A DNA stretch of 52,544 bases from Caldilineaceae bacterium (GTDB lineage: Bacteria; Chloroflexota; Anaerolineae; Caldilineales; Caldilineaceae). The DNA is taken from assembly GCA_026645575.1 (NCBI GenBank), contig JAPKMW010000082.1, positions 1-52,544 on the forward strand, in the 5' to 3' direction. This document shows positions 7,962 through 16,002 of this stretch, one piece after another. Both the position numbers and the translations under genes were made by a program. Position 1 is the first letter of the stretch; each line of letters opens with the position of its first letter. The notes under the pieces are model-generated. The model was not told the DNA's origin, searched no databases, and saw only the letters and a program-made list of their open reading frames with translations.

Positions 7962-9389
7962 CTAATATGCTTCAAAGGCCAGCTTCACCTTGTCAAAGCG
8001 GCGCGCTTGTAAGTCATCCGGTGCGATATAGAGTTGACAGACACCTTCCCCGAAATTCCGGCCAAGTCCCTCGTCCGAGGAAAGCTCAAGCAGCAAGAGA
8101 TGAGTGCTTGCCCATTCCCACTGACCGCCCTGAACGTCTCTAGGCGGCGCCAACATGCGCTCCGGCGTGTTCATATGCTCATTGCCTTCATAGGTGGTGA
8201 CGAGCGCGTGGCGCCCACGGATACGTTCCGCCACCGCTGGCGGGATTCGCGACGCAGCTTCCGGTGACCGCGCAAGAGTGTCTTCCACTGACAGTGTCAC
8301 CGCCTTTGCTAAAATGGAGCGCGACAGGCGCGCCTCGCTGGCAAGAAATGCCCATACCCGATCGCGCTCACTTTCGGGCACCGCTTCGTCAGCCGGGCGT
8401 CCCGTGGCAATGGCATAGAACTGCTGCGCCTTTTCCTGTACGACCGAAAGGTACATGCGTTTCTCTTCATCGGGTAGCGTCTTATCGAGAGGCGCCGTGT
8501 TTGTATATCGCCGCCAATAGTCAAGCTGTTCAATGAGTAGACGCATCAGATACTGGACGGCGCGCCAATCGTGCGGGAAGGTCGCGAATGGCTTGCGGAG
8601 AATAGCTGTTTCCGAAGTGAAATCTTTGGTCGAGTAGGGGTTGTGGCTGATCGGTCCGCCCTGCGCCACCCTAAGCGCCTCTGTGGAAACGCTTGAACAG
8701 AGATAGGGAGCGTCCTCTTCCCGCTCGCAATATTGCGCGGCGGGAATGTCGATCACGGTTGGCGTGAAGGCCCAACGCGGAAGGAGACGCGGCAATTGCG
8801 CCTCTTCCAACGCATAATGGCAGTAGTATCGGCTGACGGCTGGCGGCAAATCCGTCGGCAGCGGCACTTCGGCCCAGTCGTCCGTCGCGCCAGCGTGATG
8901 GATCACGCGATAAGCGCTACCGAGGAGCGACTCCGCAAGCTCCATGAAGAAATAGAGAACCCCGTCATTGGGCATCACGCCCAAGCACGCCGAGGCAGGA
9001 ATTGCGCTGCACTCAATCTGCATAAGGAAGGTCAATGCTCGTGAATTTCCTGCCGGGTCCTGCCAGCGCGGCCAATGGAAACTCGCCGCAGCCGTCGGGG
9101 CGCCGCCGAAATAGCTGAGACTCCTGGTGAAGCTTGGGGGGAACTGTTGCCGGAAGAGAATCGCCTGTCGGCTTTGCGCCTCAATGATCTTTGCTGCATC
9201 AACTGTAGCCAGCGCAACACCGTCTGTCTTCTGTGCCCGCAAGGCGTTTGGAATGGCGTCGATGTGCACAGGGGGCCGATCATTCTTTTTGGCGCGCTTG
9301 TGCGCGTACAGCCGATAGAGCAGCGCTGCACAAAAGAATAAGAATAAAAGAACGAGCGCGCCGAGTAGAATATTCGAATTATTGATCAT
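7962..9389 (-). CDS. membrane-anchored DUF1963 (YwqG-like) protein
   Basis: A 475-aa protein. Residues about 7-29 form one transmembrane segment followed by a basic stretch, so the bulk is probably cytoplasmic or tethered. Residues about 80-290 contain FGGAPTAAASFHWPRW, LTFLMQIECSAIP and GVLYFFMEL, a pattern I know from the DUF1963/YwqG family; the rest is helical and unassigned. The function of DUF1963 is not established. Its ATG overlaps the end of the YdeI-like gene by 11 bases, so the two are probably translationally coupled. An intrinsic terminator follows. Confidence 0.72.
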   Translation of the reverse strand: MINNSNILLGALVLLFLFFCAALLYRLYAHKRAKKNDRPPVHIDAIPNALRAQKTDGVALATVDAAKIIEAQSRQAILFRQQFPPSFTRSLSYFGGAPTAAASFHWPRWQDPAGNSRALTFLMQIECSAIPASACLGVMPNDGVLYFFMELAESLLGSAYRVIHHAGATDDWAEVPLPTDLPPAVSRYYCHYALEEAQLPRLLPRWAFTPTVIDIPAAQYCEREEDAPYLCSSVSTEALRVAQGGPISHNPYSTKDFTSETAILRKPFATFPHDWRAVQYLMRLLIEQLDYWRRYTNTAPLDKTLPDEEKRMYLSVVQEKAQQFYAIATGRPADEAVPESERDRVWAFLASEARLSRSILAKAVTLSVEDTLARSPEAASRIPPAVAERIRGRHALVTTYEGNEHMNTPERMLAPPRDVQGGQWEWASTHLLLLELSSDEGLGRNFGEGVCQLYIAPDDLQARRFDKVKLAFEAY

Positions 9390-9960
9390 CTAATCCCTTG
9401 CCGTTGAGAATATGCGGCGCCCATTTTTCAATCCTGGCCACCCGCGTTTTGGCTTGTTTGGGTTGCGCAAAATGGAGCAGGTAGGCTCTTTGTCGGCCGG
9501 GCGTCAAGGCGTCAAACGCGTCTTGCAGGCCGGGCACTTCCTCTAATTTGGTGATCAATTCTTCCGGCATGGGAAATTCCGCCGTCTTTTTATAAGGCAC
9601 TTGCAGACCGGCCTCTTCCACGGCAATGGCTTCCGCTATATAGGCCGACACAATGGCTTCCAGTGCAATAACCTCTTGCAGATTGGTGAAGCGAAGCTGG
9701 CGCGCGGCCTGTACATTCTCCGTTTGTTGGATGAGAAGACCCTGGGCATCCTGCAACAAGGCGCCTTTGAAAAAGAGCAGCGCACAGTAGTCTTTAAAGC
9801 CATGCATTAGCACAATGTTTTTGTCTTGAAAGGTGTAACAGGGAACACCCCACTTCACTTCTTCGGTCAGCCCACAGCCAAGCAGGATTGTGCGCAATTT
9901 CGTAAATTCTGCCTGCCACTTTTCGGCTTGATTGAAGAAAAAATCAACCTTCGGATTCAT
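9379..9960 (-). CDS. YdeI/OmpD-associated family protein
   Basis: A 193-aa protein resembling the YdeI family. Seen: VDFFFNQAEKWQAEFTKLR at the start, EEVKWGVPCYTF (the DUF1801-like core with a conserved W-G-x-P), and a C-terminal region ending TPGRQRAYLLHFAQPKQAKTRVARIEKW, typical of YdeI proteins. The biochemical role is unclear; family members are linked to stress or antimicrobial-peptide responses. ATG at 9960 is chosen for the AAAGGG just upstream; upstream in-frame ATGs at 9969 and 9987 are possible. It overlaps the next gene by ATGATCAATAA. Confidence 0.85.
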   Translation of the reverse strand: MNPKVDFFFNQAEKWQAEFTKLRTILLGCGLTEEVKWGVPCYTFQDKNIVLMHGFKDYCALLFFKGALLQDAQGLLIQQTENVQAARQLRFTNLQEVIALEAIVSAYIAEAIAVEEAGLQVPYKKTAEFPMPEELITKLEEVPGLQDAFDALTPGRQRAYLLHFAQPKQAKTRVARIEKWAPHILNGKGLDDQ

Positions 9961-10036
9961 GGTACCCTTTGTCATGGTATTGATCATTTCCAATAAACAA
10001 CCAACGAAGCTGCGCCTCAAAGCGATAAATTACCTC

Positions 10037-10238
10037 CGTGTTCCTTCTCTCTGTGTTTAGTCTTTTTGTGATCACCCAAAGACTAAACACAGAGAGAAGG
10101 AACATATCTATTCAGGTTCACAGAGAACGCAATGCTTTCACAGAGATACACAGAGAATCTTGAAAGAGTTTCTTCTCAGTGTGTCTCTGAGCGTCTCTGT
10201 GTCACTCTGTGGCCTGAATAGTTACGAAGGAACACGGA
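10037..10238. repeat. nested inverted-repeat element (about 200 bp)
   Basis: This fills most of the gap 9961-10274. The inner hairpin has perfect 26-bp arms (10040-10065 and 10078-10103) with a 12-base loop. A second nested pair, ATTCAGG..CACAGAG against CTCTGTG..CCTGAAT, surrounds a CACAGAGA-rich block. The outermost CCGTGTTCCTTC (10037-10048) is repeated inverted as GAAGGAACACGG near 10227-10238, so the right edge can also pair with the left arm. No ORF of interest is present. The element separates the DUF1801 and YdeI-like genes. Confidence 0.9.
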
Positions 10239-10274
10239 ATTGGCAAAATTTACTTAAATTGCTCAAATTTGCAA

Positions 10275-10718
10275 TTACTCATCAGCCACGGCTTGCTTCA
10301 CGAGTGCGCTGATCCTTGCCTCTGTATCGGCAGTCAACGCCTTGAGGGCAAAGGCGGTTGGCCACAGGTCGCCGTCGTCGAGCTTGGCATCGTGCTGGAA
10401 AGCGAAGGTGGCATACCTGGTGTTAAATTTAGCTGCGCTTTGAAAGAAGCAGATGACCTTGCCCTCCTGATTGGCGTAAGCGGGCATCCCATACCAGGTT
10501 TTGGGCAAGAGGGTTGGCGCGCTGGCTTTGATGATTACATGGAGCCGTGTAGCCATTGTCCGTTCCGGTTCCGGCAGTTCGGCGATCTTGGCAAGGAGGT
10601 CATTTTCCCCTTCCGCTTTGTTCTTGTTGGCGCGCGCCTCCGCCTTCAACTCTTTGGCCCGCTCTTTCATGGCGGCTTTTTCCTCGTCCGTGAAGCTGTC
10701 AGCCTTCTTTTTGCTCAT
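10275..10718 (-). CDS. DUF1801-family protein
   Basis: A 147-aa cytoplasmic protein. Residues 1-50 are a highly charged Lys/Glu-rich helix ([22 protein letters not shown]) and the rest is a DUF1801-like alpha/beta core with [21 protein letters not shown], including the family W-Y-G-M-P-A-Y motif. Members are small proteins of unclear function that often sit near SRPBCC genes and ArsR regulators, as here. It lies 38 bases downstream of the 76-aa membrane protein and is probably in the same leftward operon starting at the ArsR-SRPBCC gene. Confidence 0.87.
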   Translation of the reverse strand: MSKKKADSFTDEEKAAMKERAKELKAEARANKNKAEGENDLLAKIAELPEPERTMATRLHVIIKASAPTLLPKTWYGMPAYANQEGKVICFFQSAAKFNTRYATFAFQHDAKLDDGDLWPTAFALKALTADTEARISALVKQAVADE

Positions 10719-10756
10719 AAAAACCTCCGCAATCGTAATTAGAAATGGTCAGTCGT

Positions 10757-10987
10757 TTAGGCGATCCGTCGCCCACTGCGCCACTTGGCGGTATAGGGCA
10801 GCACGAACAAGTAGAGGCCGCTGAAGAGCAGCAAGAAGAGTGGCAGCAGCGTGGCGAGACCCACCCAGAGGACAACGGTCGCCTGTACCAAGGGGACGAC
10901 GTTGACAAGAATATTGACGAGGACGAGCAGTGTAAAGGCAACCGACAGCCAGCGGTGGCTTTGTCGAATCCAGTTGTTCCAGTTCAT
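10757..10987 (-). CDS. 76-aa membrane protein of the ArsR-SRPBCC cluster
   Basis: The start MNWNNWIRQSHRW is chosen from a longer frame because AGGAGA lies just before this ATG. Two hydrophobic segments (about residues 14-34 and 38-65) make it a small inner-membrane protein, ending with a basic tail AKWRSGRR. From memory, similar short proteins starting M-N-W-N occur beside SRPBCC/DUF1801 genes in other bacteria, but I know no function. It lies 44 bases after the ArsR-SRPBCC gene and 38 before the DUF1801 gene, so the three are likely co-transcribed. Confidence 0.75.
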   Translation of the reverse strand: MNWNNWIRQSHRWLSVAFTLLVLVNILVNVVPLVQATVVLWVGLATLLPLFLLLFSGLYLFVLPYTAKWRSGRRIA

Positions 10988-11031
10988 GGCAAATCTCCTG
11001 TGAATACAAACTTGATGCGAATGAGATTGAC

Positions 11032-11805
11032 TTAGTATTCTTGCGGCAACGGCTCGCCGGTCTCCAACAACGTCTTCATGTTGCTGAGGATCCACGCCCA
11101 GCCGCCGCTTTGTAGGCCCTGGTAGGTCGCCGTCTCGCCCTGGAACTCCTCGTGGACGACGGTGACTTTGGTGAGGCCGCCGGGCATCGCCGCCAGCTCC
11201 CAGGTTACTTTGGTGGGCGCGTCTTTGTCCATGGGAGGCCAGAGGGAATGGTAGGTATGAACCAACCGGTGCGGCGGGTCGGACACGACGACCTCCCCTT
11301 CGATAACGGGTGAACCGTCCGGCATGTGGTAGGTGAAGGGGGAGCCGACGGTGAGGTCGGTCTTGAGCGTGCTACCGTAGTAGTAACGGGCCGTAAACTC
11401 TGGCGTGGTGACCGCCGCCCACACCCGTTCCTGCGGGGCGTTGATGATGATTTGATGAACGATCCTGGGCTTCGTCTCTGTGTTCATGACAGGGCCTCCT
11501 TCAAGGATGGTTTTCAGATCGGCGAGCGCACTCACACGCGCTGCCGAGTACTTGTTAATCCAGCGGTCGGCGATAAGCTGGATAGGAACTGGGTTCAGAT
11601 AGTGCAACTTCTCGCGCCCCACTTTGCGCGTGGTGATCAGGCCGGCCTCTTCCAGCACGCGCAGATGCTTCATGACGCCAAAGCGCGTCATCGGCAACTC
11701 CGTCTCCAATTCCGTGAGCGTGCGGCCGTCACGCACAAAGAGGAGATCAAGAAGCTGCCGACGGCTGCGGTCGGCCAGGGCGCGAAAGACAAGTTCGTGT
11801 TCCAT
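11032..11805 (-). CDS. ArsR-type HTH regulator fused to an SRPBCC (AHSA1-like) domain
   Basis: A 257-aa protein. Residues 1-90 are an ArsR winged helix (LVFRALADRSRRQLLDLL, then FGVMKHLRVLEEAGLITTRKVGRE as recognition region). After a linker, residues 107-257 are an SRPBCC/AHSA1 domain (VHQIIINAPQERVWAAVTTPEF, typical start; WELAAMPGGLTKVTVVHEEF near the end). In many genomes these are two adjacent genes. Here they are one frame, and a strong internal ribosome-binding site and ATG remain at the junction (see separate entry). The start at 11805 is the first ATG of the ArsR domain. It probably represses its own operon through the palindromes upstream. The ligand is unknown; no ArsR metal-binding Cys pair is seen. 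Confidence 0.9.
   Translation of the reverse strand: MEHELVFRALADRSRRQLLDLLFVRDGRTLTELETELPMTRFGVMKHLRVLEEAGLITTRKVGREKLHYLNPVPIQLIADRWINKYSAARVSALADLKTILEGGPVMNTETKPRIVHQIIINAPQERVWAAVTTPEFTARYYYGSTLKTDLTVGSPFTYHMPDGSPVIEGEVVVSDPPHRLVHTYHSLWPPMDKDAPTKVTWELAAMPGGLTKVTVVHEEFQGETATYQGLQSGGWAWILSNMKTLLETGEPLPQEY
11485..11501 (-). promoter_or_regulatory. internal Shine-Dalgarno and ATG at the ArsR/SRPBCC junction
   Basis: On the minus strand AAGGAGG (11495-11501) is followed by 7 bases and ATG (11485-11487), beginning MNTETKPRIVHQ. This is the strongest ribosome-binding site of the region and lies inside the fused ORF exactly where a stand-alone SRPBCC gene (151 aa, 11032-11487) would begin. The SRPBCC domain may therefore be made both fused and alone. 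Confidence 0.8.
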
Positions 11806-11835
11806 ATGATTATTATATGTGACCAAATTGTCACA
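11802..11835 (-). promoter_or_regulatory. candidate operator of the ArsR-type regulator
   Basis: TGTGAC-CAAATT-GTCACA (11818-11835) is a perfect 6+6 palindrome with a 6-base centre, and the overlapping CATATGATTATTATATG (11803-11819) is a second AT-rich near-palindrome reaching the start codon. ArsR-family dimers bind such 12-2-12-like or shorter palindromes over their own promoters. Binding here is inferred from position and symmetry only. Confidence 0.5.
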
Positions 11836-11874
11836 TGTCAAATATAGAGATCCGCGAAAAACAAGTTTAAATAT

Positions 11875-11916
11875 AAAACGCCCGTCCAGTTGCGTTCACT
11901 GGACGGGCGTTTTTTA
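11875..11916 (-). terminator. intrinsic terminator of the FG-GAP/PKD protein gene
   Basis: ACGCCCGTCCAGT and ACTGGACGGGCGT form a perfect stem with a short loop, flanked by AAAA on one side and TTTTTT on the other, so it works in both directions. It lies 33 bases past the stop of the leftward gene ending at 11949 and ahead of the ArsR operon promoter. Confidence 0.9.
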
Positions 11917-11948
11917 AGGATTCGTTTAGGCAACGATGACTGCCGTCG

Positions 11949-14900
11949 TTACCGTGTCACCAGCGGCAGGTAGAGACTGTTCCCCACCATCGGCGCCACC
12001 CCCACCCGCACCCGCTGCTGCACCACATCCGATGTCCCGTCGATGCCACCGGTCAGCGTTAACGTTACCAGGTATTCACCGGGAGCGCTGTAGGTATGGG
12101 TCGGGTTGGGGTCGGTGCTGGTGACACCGTCGCCAAAGTTCCAGAGGATGCCGGTGTATTGACCGCTGGAGGCGTTGCGGAAGGTCACGGTCAACGGGCC
12201 GGCGTTGGTGGACGGGCTGGCGGCGAAACCGGCCAAAGGCGGGCCGCTGCCATCGTAGGCGCCCAGGATGGCAAAGGCTTTGTTGTTGTCCTCATGCACC
12301 TCGGCGATGGCGCCATCGGGGTCGATGACAGCGTAGATGCGCGGGTAGCGCAGCCCTTCCGGCACCCGCCAGGGAAAGGTGACAATGGCGCTGCCACGGG
12401 CCGGGATATTGCCGGTGGCGGTAACACTCGTCTCGCCGTTGACGCCCACCAGCGGCGCACCACCGGCGTCCGGGTCGCCCAGGTAGAAGCGTACCACCGG
12501 TGGGGTCGCCGTTTCGCGCAGGCTGTAGTTATGGATGCGGGCGATGATGGTCACGGCTTCCTGGGCCTGAGCATTGGGCGGGTCGAAGAGAATGTCTTTG
12601 GTCAGGTTGAGCTTGTAAGCCGGCGTAGCGTACCCCAGGCGTGCTTCGTCATGGCGCCAGGGCAGGAGAAAGGCCGGGTCGGCTTTATCGCCATAGTGGG
12701 TCTGCCACCAGCCGGCGGGAAAACCGGGGCGACTCAGTTCCGGTTGCACGGCGTAATCGACCACCACGGCGCCATTGGCCGCCCAGTAAAGATAAGGGGT
12801 AATGCGATAGTTGGCGTCGGTGATCCCGCTGTTGATGTTACCAAAGACGATCTTCACCCCAAACTCTGTGCCTAGACTCACCTTCTGGGTGGAAATTTCT
12901 TTTTTGCTATAGGTGTTCTCCACGCCGATCTCCAGACCGGCGGTCACCTTGCCAAAGTCCTTGCTGCCGCCCAACTTGGCGCCCACTTCCATCTCCAGCG
13001 TGCGCGTCTTGGTGTCGGCTTTCTCAACATCCTCTTTGTAAGTGATGGAACGAGTCGTGCCAAAGCTGGTGTCACGGCTAATGTTCTGCGTTTGGACGCG
13101 GTTGTCCGGCATGATATGTTCGGCAAAGTTGCCCGTCACACGGATCTCCTCCACTGACTCAGCGTAGGAGAGAATGTTGCCCGGCTGCGAATCGGGGATA
13201 AAGGCATAGCCGGTCCAATCCTTGGCGCCAAACCAGGTTAATTGGGGCGTTCCCCGTGGTCGCACGACCAGCACATGGCCCGCAACCTGCCCATTCCTCA
13301 ACACCTCGAACTCGTAGACATCGTAATCGACCACCGTTGCCAGAATGCGGTCATCTTGCCAGACATAATCTTCGGTCACATCGGTGTAGGTGGCGGTGGT
13401 GCCTTCCACTCTTTCAAAGCCTTCGCCATAGGTCTCTTCCAAGTGGGTTTCCAGGGCAATGCCGACGGCGCTTAGGTTGCCGCTCAGACTTTCGGCAATC
13501 GCCCAGTCGCTGTTGAATTGGGTGCTGATGCTGTGTTGCTGTTGGTTGCCCTGGGTAAAGGTCGCTGTAAATTTGTTGTAGAGACCGCCACAGGCCAACC
13601 GTATATCAGTGGGGAAGCAGTCGCTGACATCAAAGCTTTCGTCACCAAGGATATCAAAGTGGGTCGGCGGCGCCTTGACCACAATCAGGGGCTGGCTGAT
13701 GGCGGTGGCCGTCCCCTTCTTGCTGTAGTTGCCCAACTGAAGGTTGGTCGGGCCGCCAACGGCCAGGGCAAAGTGACGATAGTCGTTTGGCTCGGTGACA
13801 ATCGCGTTGCTGTTGAGTTGACTGGCGACCAGCGTTAAATTTTGCAAATTGCTCGTCGCCGTATAGATCACCAGATTCATACTCTGGCGCATACTCCCAC
13901 TTTCCGGGAAGACCGTGGCCGCGGCCAGGGCAATCTCCACCCGTCCGCCACCGACCGAGCGCACACCGAGGATGCGCTGGCCTAACCGGTACGTTTCGAT
14001 CTGGACTGCCGGCATGCCATTTTTCATGGTATCATAGCGTAGTTGGCTGGTGGCGTTGAGTTGGTTGTCCACACTGTAGAGGATAATATCCGGGCCAACC
14101 GCCAGGATCACTTCCGTGCGGCCATCGTTGTTCAGGTCGGCGGCGGCGACATCGGTGGGTGAGTTGCGATCCGGCCAGAGGATGTTCAGCCCTGTCAGGG
14201 TGGTTTTGGTCACAGCTTCCAGCGGGTCGACCGCTTGGGTGGCTGGGTTGTCGCCAAGCTTGACCAGGGTGAGAAAGGTGTCGTCACCCCCCGGATCGAC
14301 ATCTTGCACGGTAAGTTGCTGACCGGCGACCACCGCCACCTCCACCGCGCCATCCTGGTCAAAGTCGCCGCTGGTGAGGACAAGGTTGACGGCGGCCAGG
14401 GCGGTATTGTTGGGCTTGGGCGGCGCTGTAAAGACCACCTGTCCCACCTTGGGTTGCAACTGGTCGCCGACCAGATCATAAATGCGGAGAAAAACAACCC
14501 AGTTATTGACATCGTTGGGGTTCTGACGCACATAGGCCAAGGCCACTTCGGCACTGCCGTCGCTGTCAAAGTCGCCCAGCGTGACGCCAAAACGGGCCAG
14601 GTGAAGGGGCGCCACTGGTAATGGTTCATCGGCCACGGTCGCAATCACCTGGGGCAGATTGTCGCCCCGGTTGGCATAGGCGGTCAGATGTAGCTTGGCA
14701 TCGGCCCCCTGAAAGGCGACGACAAATTCTTCCGCGCCGTCGCCGGTCAGGTCGCCGGCAGCCAGTCGAATGTAGCCGTTGTTGTCGCCACTGTTGCCGG
14801 GGGCGAGGGGCGTCTCCAGCGTCAAACGACGCTCCTGCAAGGTGGTGGAGATGGCCTGGGAAATGTAAATCTTCACTGTCTGCGTCGGCCCTTCCCAGGC

Positions 14901-15365
14901 CGAGACAAAGGTATCGATGCCCTGACCGGTCAGATCGACGGCAATGCTATCCATGCGGCGGCGACCACCGGCAGCCTGATTCTGATCCACGCGCTCGTCC
15001 ACCCGGTTGCCCAGAGTAAAGCGCTGGTTGGCCGCGTTGAGGCCAGTCAGCTTATAGATCTGCTGAAAGGTCGCAATCGCTTTGTCATTGGCTGGGTCCA
15101 CTGAATTGGTCGGACAGTTCTTTGGGTCATAGGGATAGGGCGGATTGTTGTTGGCGCTGGGTGGCGCCGTGCAAAATGGCTCACTGGTCACCAACAGCGT
15201 ATTGCTGCCCACGTCCAGGGTCGCACTGCGCAACAGCGGGTCATCGGCGGCTGGGGCGGCGGTTTGGGCCGGCGCCACTGTCTGCGCTTGGGCCGGTCGC
15301 CCGCCACCAAGTAGATTTACCAACACGAGGGCGATGATCAAGAAAAGTTGTAGTCGTCGTTTCAT
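11949..15365 (-). CDS. large secreted FG-GAP/CARDB/PKD protein with L-P-L tail
   Basis: An 1138-aa secreted protein. Signal peptide: MKRRLQLFLIIALVLVNLL to AQA. Residues about 100-470 contain FG-GAP/VCBS-like units (DLTGDGAEEFVVAF, DFDSDGSAEVALAY, DFDQDGAVEVAVV, DLNNDGRTEVILAV), i.e. Ca-binding beta-propeller blades. A long unassigned region follows, with an amphipathic Thr/Ser/Gly-rich stretch (about 790-860, starting TRSITYKEDVEK). Then comes a CARDB-like domain (ITIIARIHNYS-type, D-x-D-G-x-I-x-E-x-x-E-D-N-N-K), a PKD domain (WNFGDGVTSTDPNPTHTY) and the tail GNSLYLPLVTR. The start at MKRRLQ has AAGGA upstream. Likely surface adhesion or binding; substrate unknown. Confidence 0.88.
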   Translation of the reverse strand: MKRRLQLFLIIALVLVNLLGGGRPAQAQTVAPAQTAAPAADDPLLRSATLDVGSNTLLVTSEPFCTAPPSANNNPPYPYDPKNCPTNSVDPANDKAIATFQQIYKLTGLNAANQRFTLGNRVDERVDQNQAAGGRRRMDSIAVDLTGQGIDTFVSAWEGPTQTVKIYISQAISTTLQERRLTLETPLAPGNSGDNNGYIRLAAGDLTGDGAEEFVVAFQGADAKLHLTAYANRGDNLPQVIATVADEPLPVAPLHLARFGVTLGDFDSDGSAEVALAYVRQNPNDVNNWVVFLRIYDLVGDQLQPKVGQVVFTAPPKPNNTALAAVNLVLTSGDFDQDGAVEVAVVAGQQLTVQDVDPGGDDTFLTLVKLGDNPATQAVDPLEAVTKTTLTGLNILWPDRNSPTDVAAADLNNDGRTEVILAVGPDIILYSVDNQLNATSQLRYDTMKNGMPAVQIETYRLGQRILGVRSVGGGRVEIALAAATVFPESGSMRQSMNLVIYTATSNLQNLTLVASQLNSNAIVTEPNDYRHFALAVGGPTNLQLGNYSKKGTATAISQPLIVVKAPPTHFDILGDESFDVSDCFPTDIRLACGGLYNKFTATFTQGNQQQHSISTQFNSDWAIAESLSGNLSAVGIALETHLEETYGEGFERVEGTTATYTDVTEDYVWQDDRILATVVDYDVYEFEVLRNGQVAGHVLVVRPRGTPQLTWFGAKDWTGYAFIPDSQPGNILSYAESVEEIRVTGNFAEHIMPDNRVQTQNISRDTSFGTTRSITYKEDVEKADTKTRTLEMEVGAKLGGSKDFGKVTAGLEIGVENTYSKKEISTQKVSLGTEFGVKIVFGNINSGITDANYRITPYLYWAANGAVVVDYAVQPELSRPGFPAGWWQTHYGDKADPAFLLPWRHDEARLGYATPAYKLNLTKDILFDPPNAQAQEAVTIIARIHNYSLRETATPPVVRFYLGDPDAGGAPLVGVNGETSVTATGNIPARGSAIVTFPWRVPEGLRYPRIYAVIDPDGAIAEVHEDNNKAFAILGAYDGSGPPLAGFAASPSTNAGPLTVTFRNASSGQYTGILWNFGDGVTSTDPNPTHTYSAPGEYLVTLTLTGGIDGTSDVVQQRVRVGVAPMVGNSLYLPLVTR

Positions 15366-15416
15366 ATCAGTCCTTCTTCTACACATGTCGTAACACGGGT
15401 AACGCTGCCTACTGTC

Positions 15417-15626
15417 TCATTGCTCGGCACGCTGGTCGCCCTGCAATTGTTGCCAAAGCGTGGCGACCAGCGCCGTCAGACTGGGAAAATGTTGCACCGC
15501 TTGCCCACCAGCCCGCCGCAGACTAATCCGCCACGGCTGGTCAGTCGCCGTCCGCCAGATGCGCAACAGGTAGGTATGCTCATTCGTGGTGATTGCCGTT
15601 GGTCGTTGCTCTGCTGGTTGATCCAT
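15417..15626 (-). CDS. 69-aa hypothetical protein
   Basis: A short basic-aromatic protein (TYLLRIWRTATDQPWRISL, then HFPSLTALVATLWQQL). From memory, small Chloroflexota proteins with a similar L-R-I-W ... P-W-R pattern and an F-x-x-L-x-A-L-x-x-x-L end are common, but I know no function. A GAGGA element precedes the ATG. It lies 51 bases upstream of the FG-GAP/PKD gene in the same direction and may be co-transcribed with it. Confidence 0.6.
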   Translation of the reverse strand: MDQPAEQRPTAITTNEHTYLLRIWRTATDQPWRISLRRAGGQAVQHFPSLTALVATLWQQLQGDQRAEQ

Positions 15627-15740
15627 TGGGCTGTTCCTCTTTGGCTTCCTTCGCTTGTACCGACGCCCCCATTCTGGCAGCGGGGCGTTACCAAGGCGTT
15701 ACCACTATCAGCAACGGGCGTTACCAGGACACCACAACGA

Positions 15741-15852
15741 AACACTACAACGGATTTAGGCGGGAACGGATGGATGGTAGGGCGCGGTAACCCCTATCTT
15801 CAATCGGAACTGTGCAAAACAAATCTGTTACCACCCAAATCCGCTGTAGTGT
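15741..15852. repeat. inverted-repeat element, copy 1 (MITE-like)
   Basis: The left arm ACACTACAACGGATTTAGG (15741-15759) and the right arm CCCAAATCCGCTGTAGTGT (15834-15852) are inverted copies with two mismatches. The inside is a weakly palindromic GGGCGCGGTAACCCC-type core. Copy 2 follows 17 bases later and a third copy lies at 35566-35714. Spurious ORFs run through these elements. No target duplication is obvious. Confidence 0.85.
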
Positions 15853-15869
15853 CTGGCGAAGACAATGAA

Positions 15870-15979
15870 ACACTACAGCGGATTTAGGTAGGAGCGGATA
15901 GATACTTGGGCGTGGTAAGCCTACTTTCAACCTGAATACCCCGAAACAAATCCGTTCCCACCCAAATCCGCTGTAGTGT
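15870..15979. repeat. inverted-repeat element, copy 2, abutting the BTAD-regulator promoter
   Basis: The arms ACACTACAGCGGATTTAGG (15870-15888) and CCCAAATCCGCTGTAGTGT (15961-15979) match except at one position. The interior shares GGGCGTGGTAA and CTTTCAA with copy 1. The right end stops 10 bases before TATAAT at 15990, so the -35 position of that promoter falls inside the arm. With copy 1 it fills the gap between the 69-aa gene and the regulator; the remaining 100 bases show nothing. Confidence 0.88.
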
Positions 15980-15989
15980 TCACATGGTG

Positions 15990-15995
15990 TATAAT
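15990..15995 (+). promoter_or_regulatory. consensus -10 (TATAAT) giving an apparently leaderless mRNA
   Basis: TATAAT ends 7 bases before the ATG at 16003, so the expected transcription start coincides with the first base of the start codon. There is no Shine-Dalgarno sequence. The -35 at a 16-18 base spacing would lie in the right arm of the adjacent repeat and is poor. Confidence 0.6.
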
Positions 15996-16002
15996 AGCTG
16001 CT

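Noticed and set aside
12096..12875. 259-residue plus-strand ORF opposite the FG-GAP/PKD gene
   Set aside because: Its composition (Gly/Val/Arg/His-rich, low in aliphatic cores) is typical of antisense to a GC-rich gene; the minus-strand gene has clear domains over the same bases.
15745..15930. Short ORFs through the elements at 15.7-16.0 kb and 35.6 kb
   Set aside because: The same peptide pieces (N-T-T-T-D-L-G, P-K-S-A-V-V) appear at unrelated loci because they are translations of the repeat arms, not genes.
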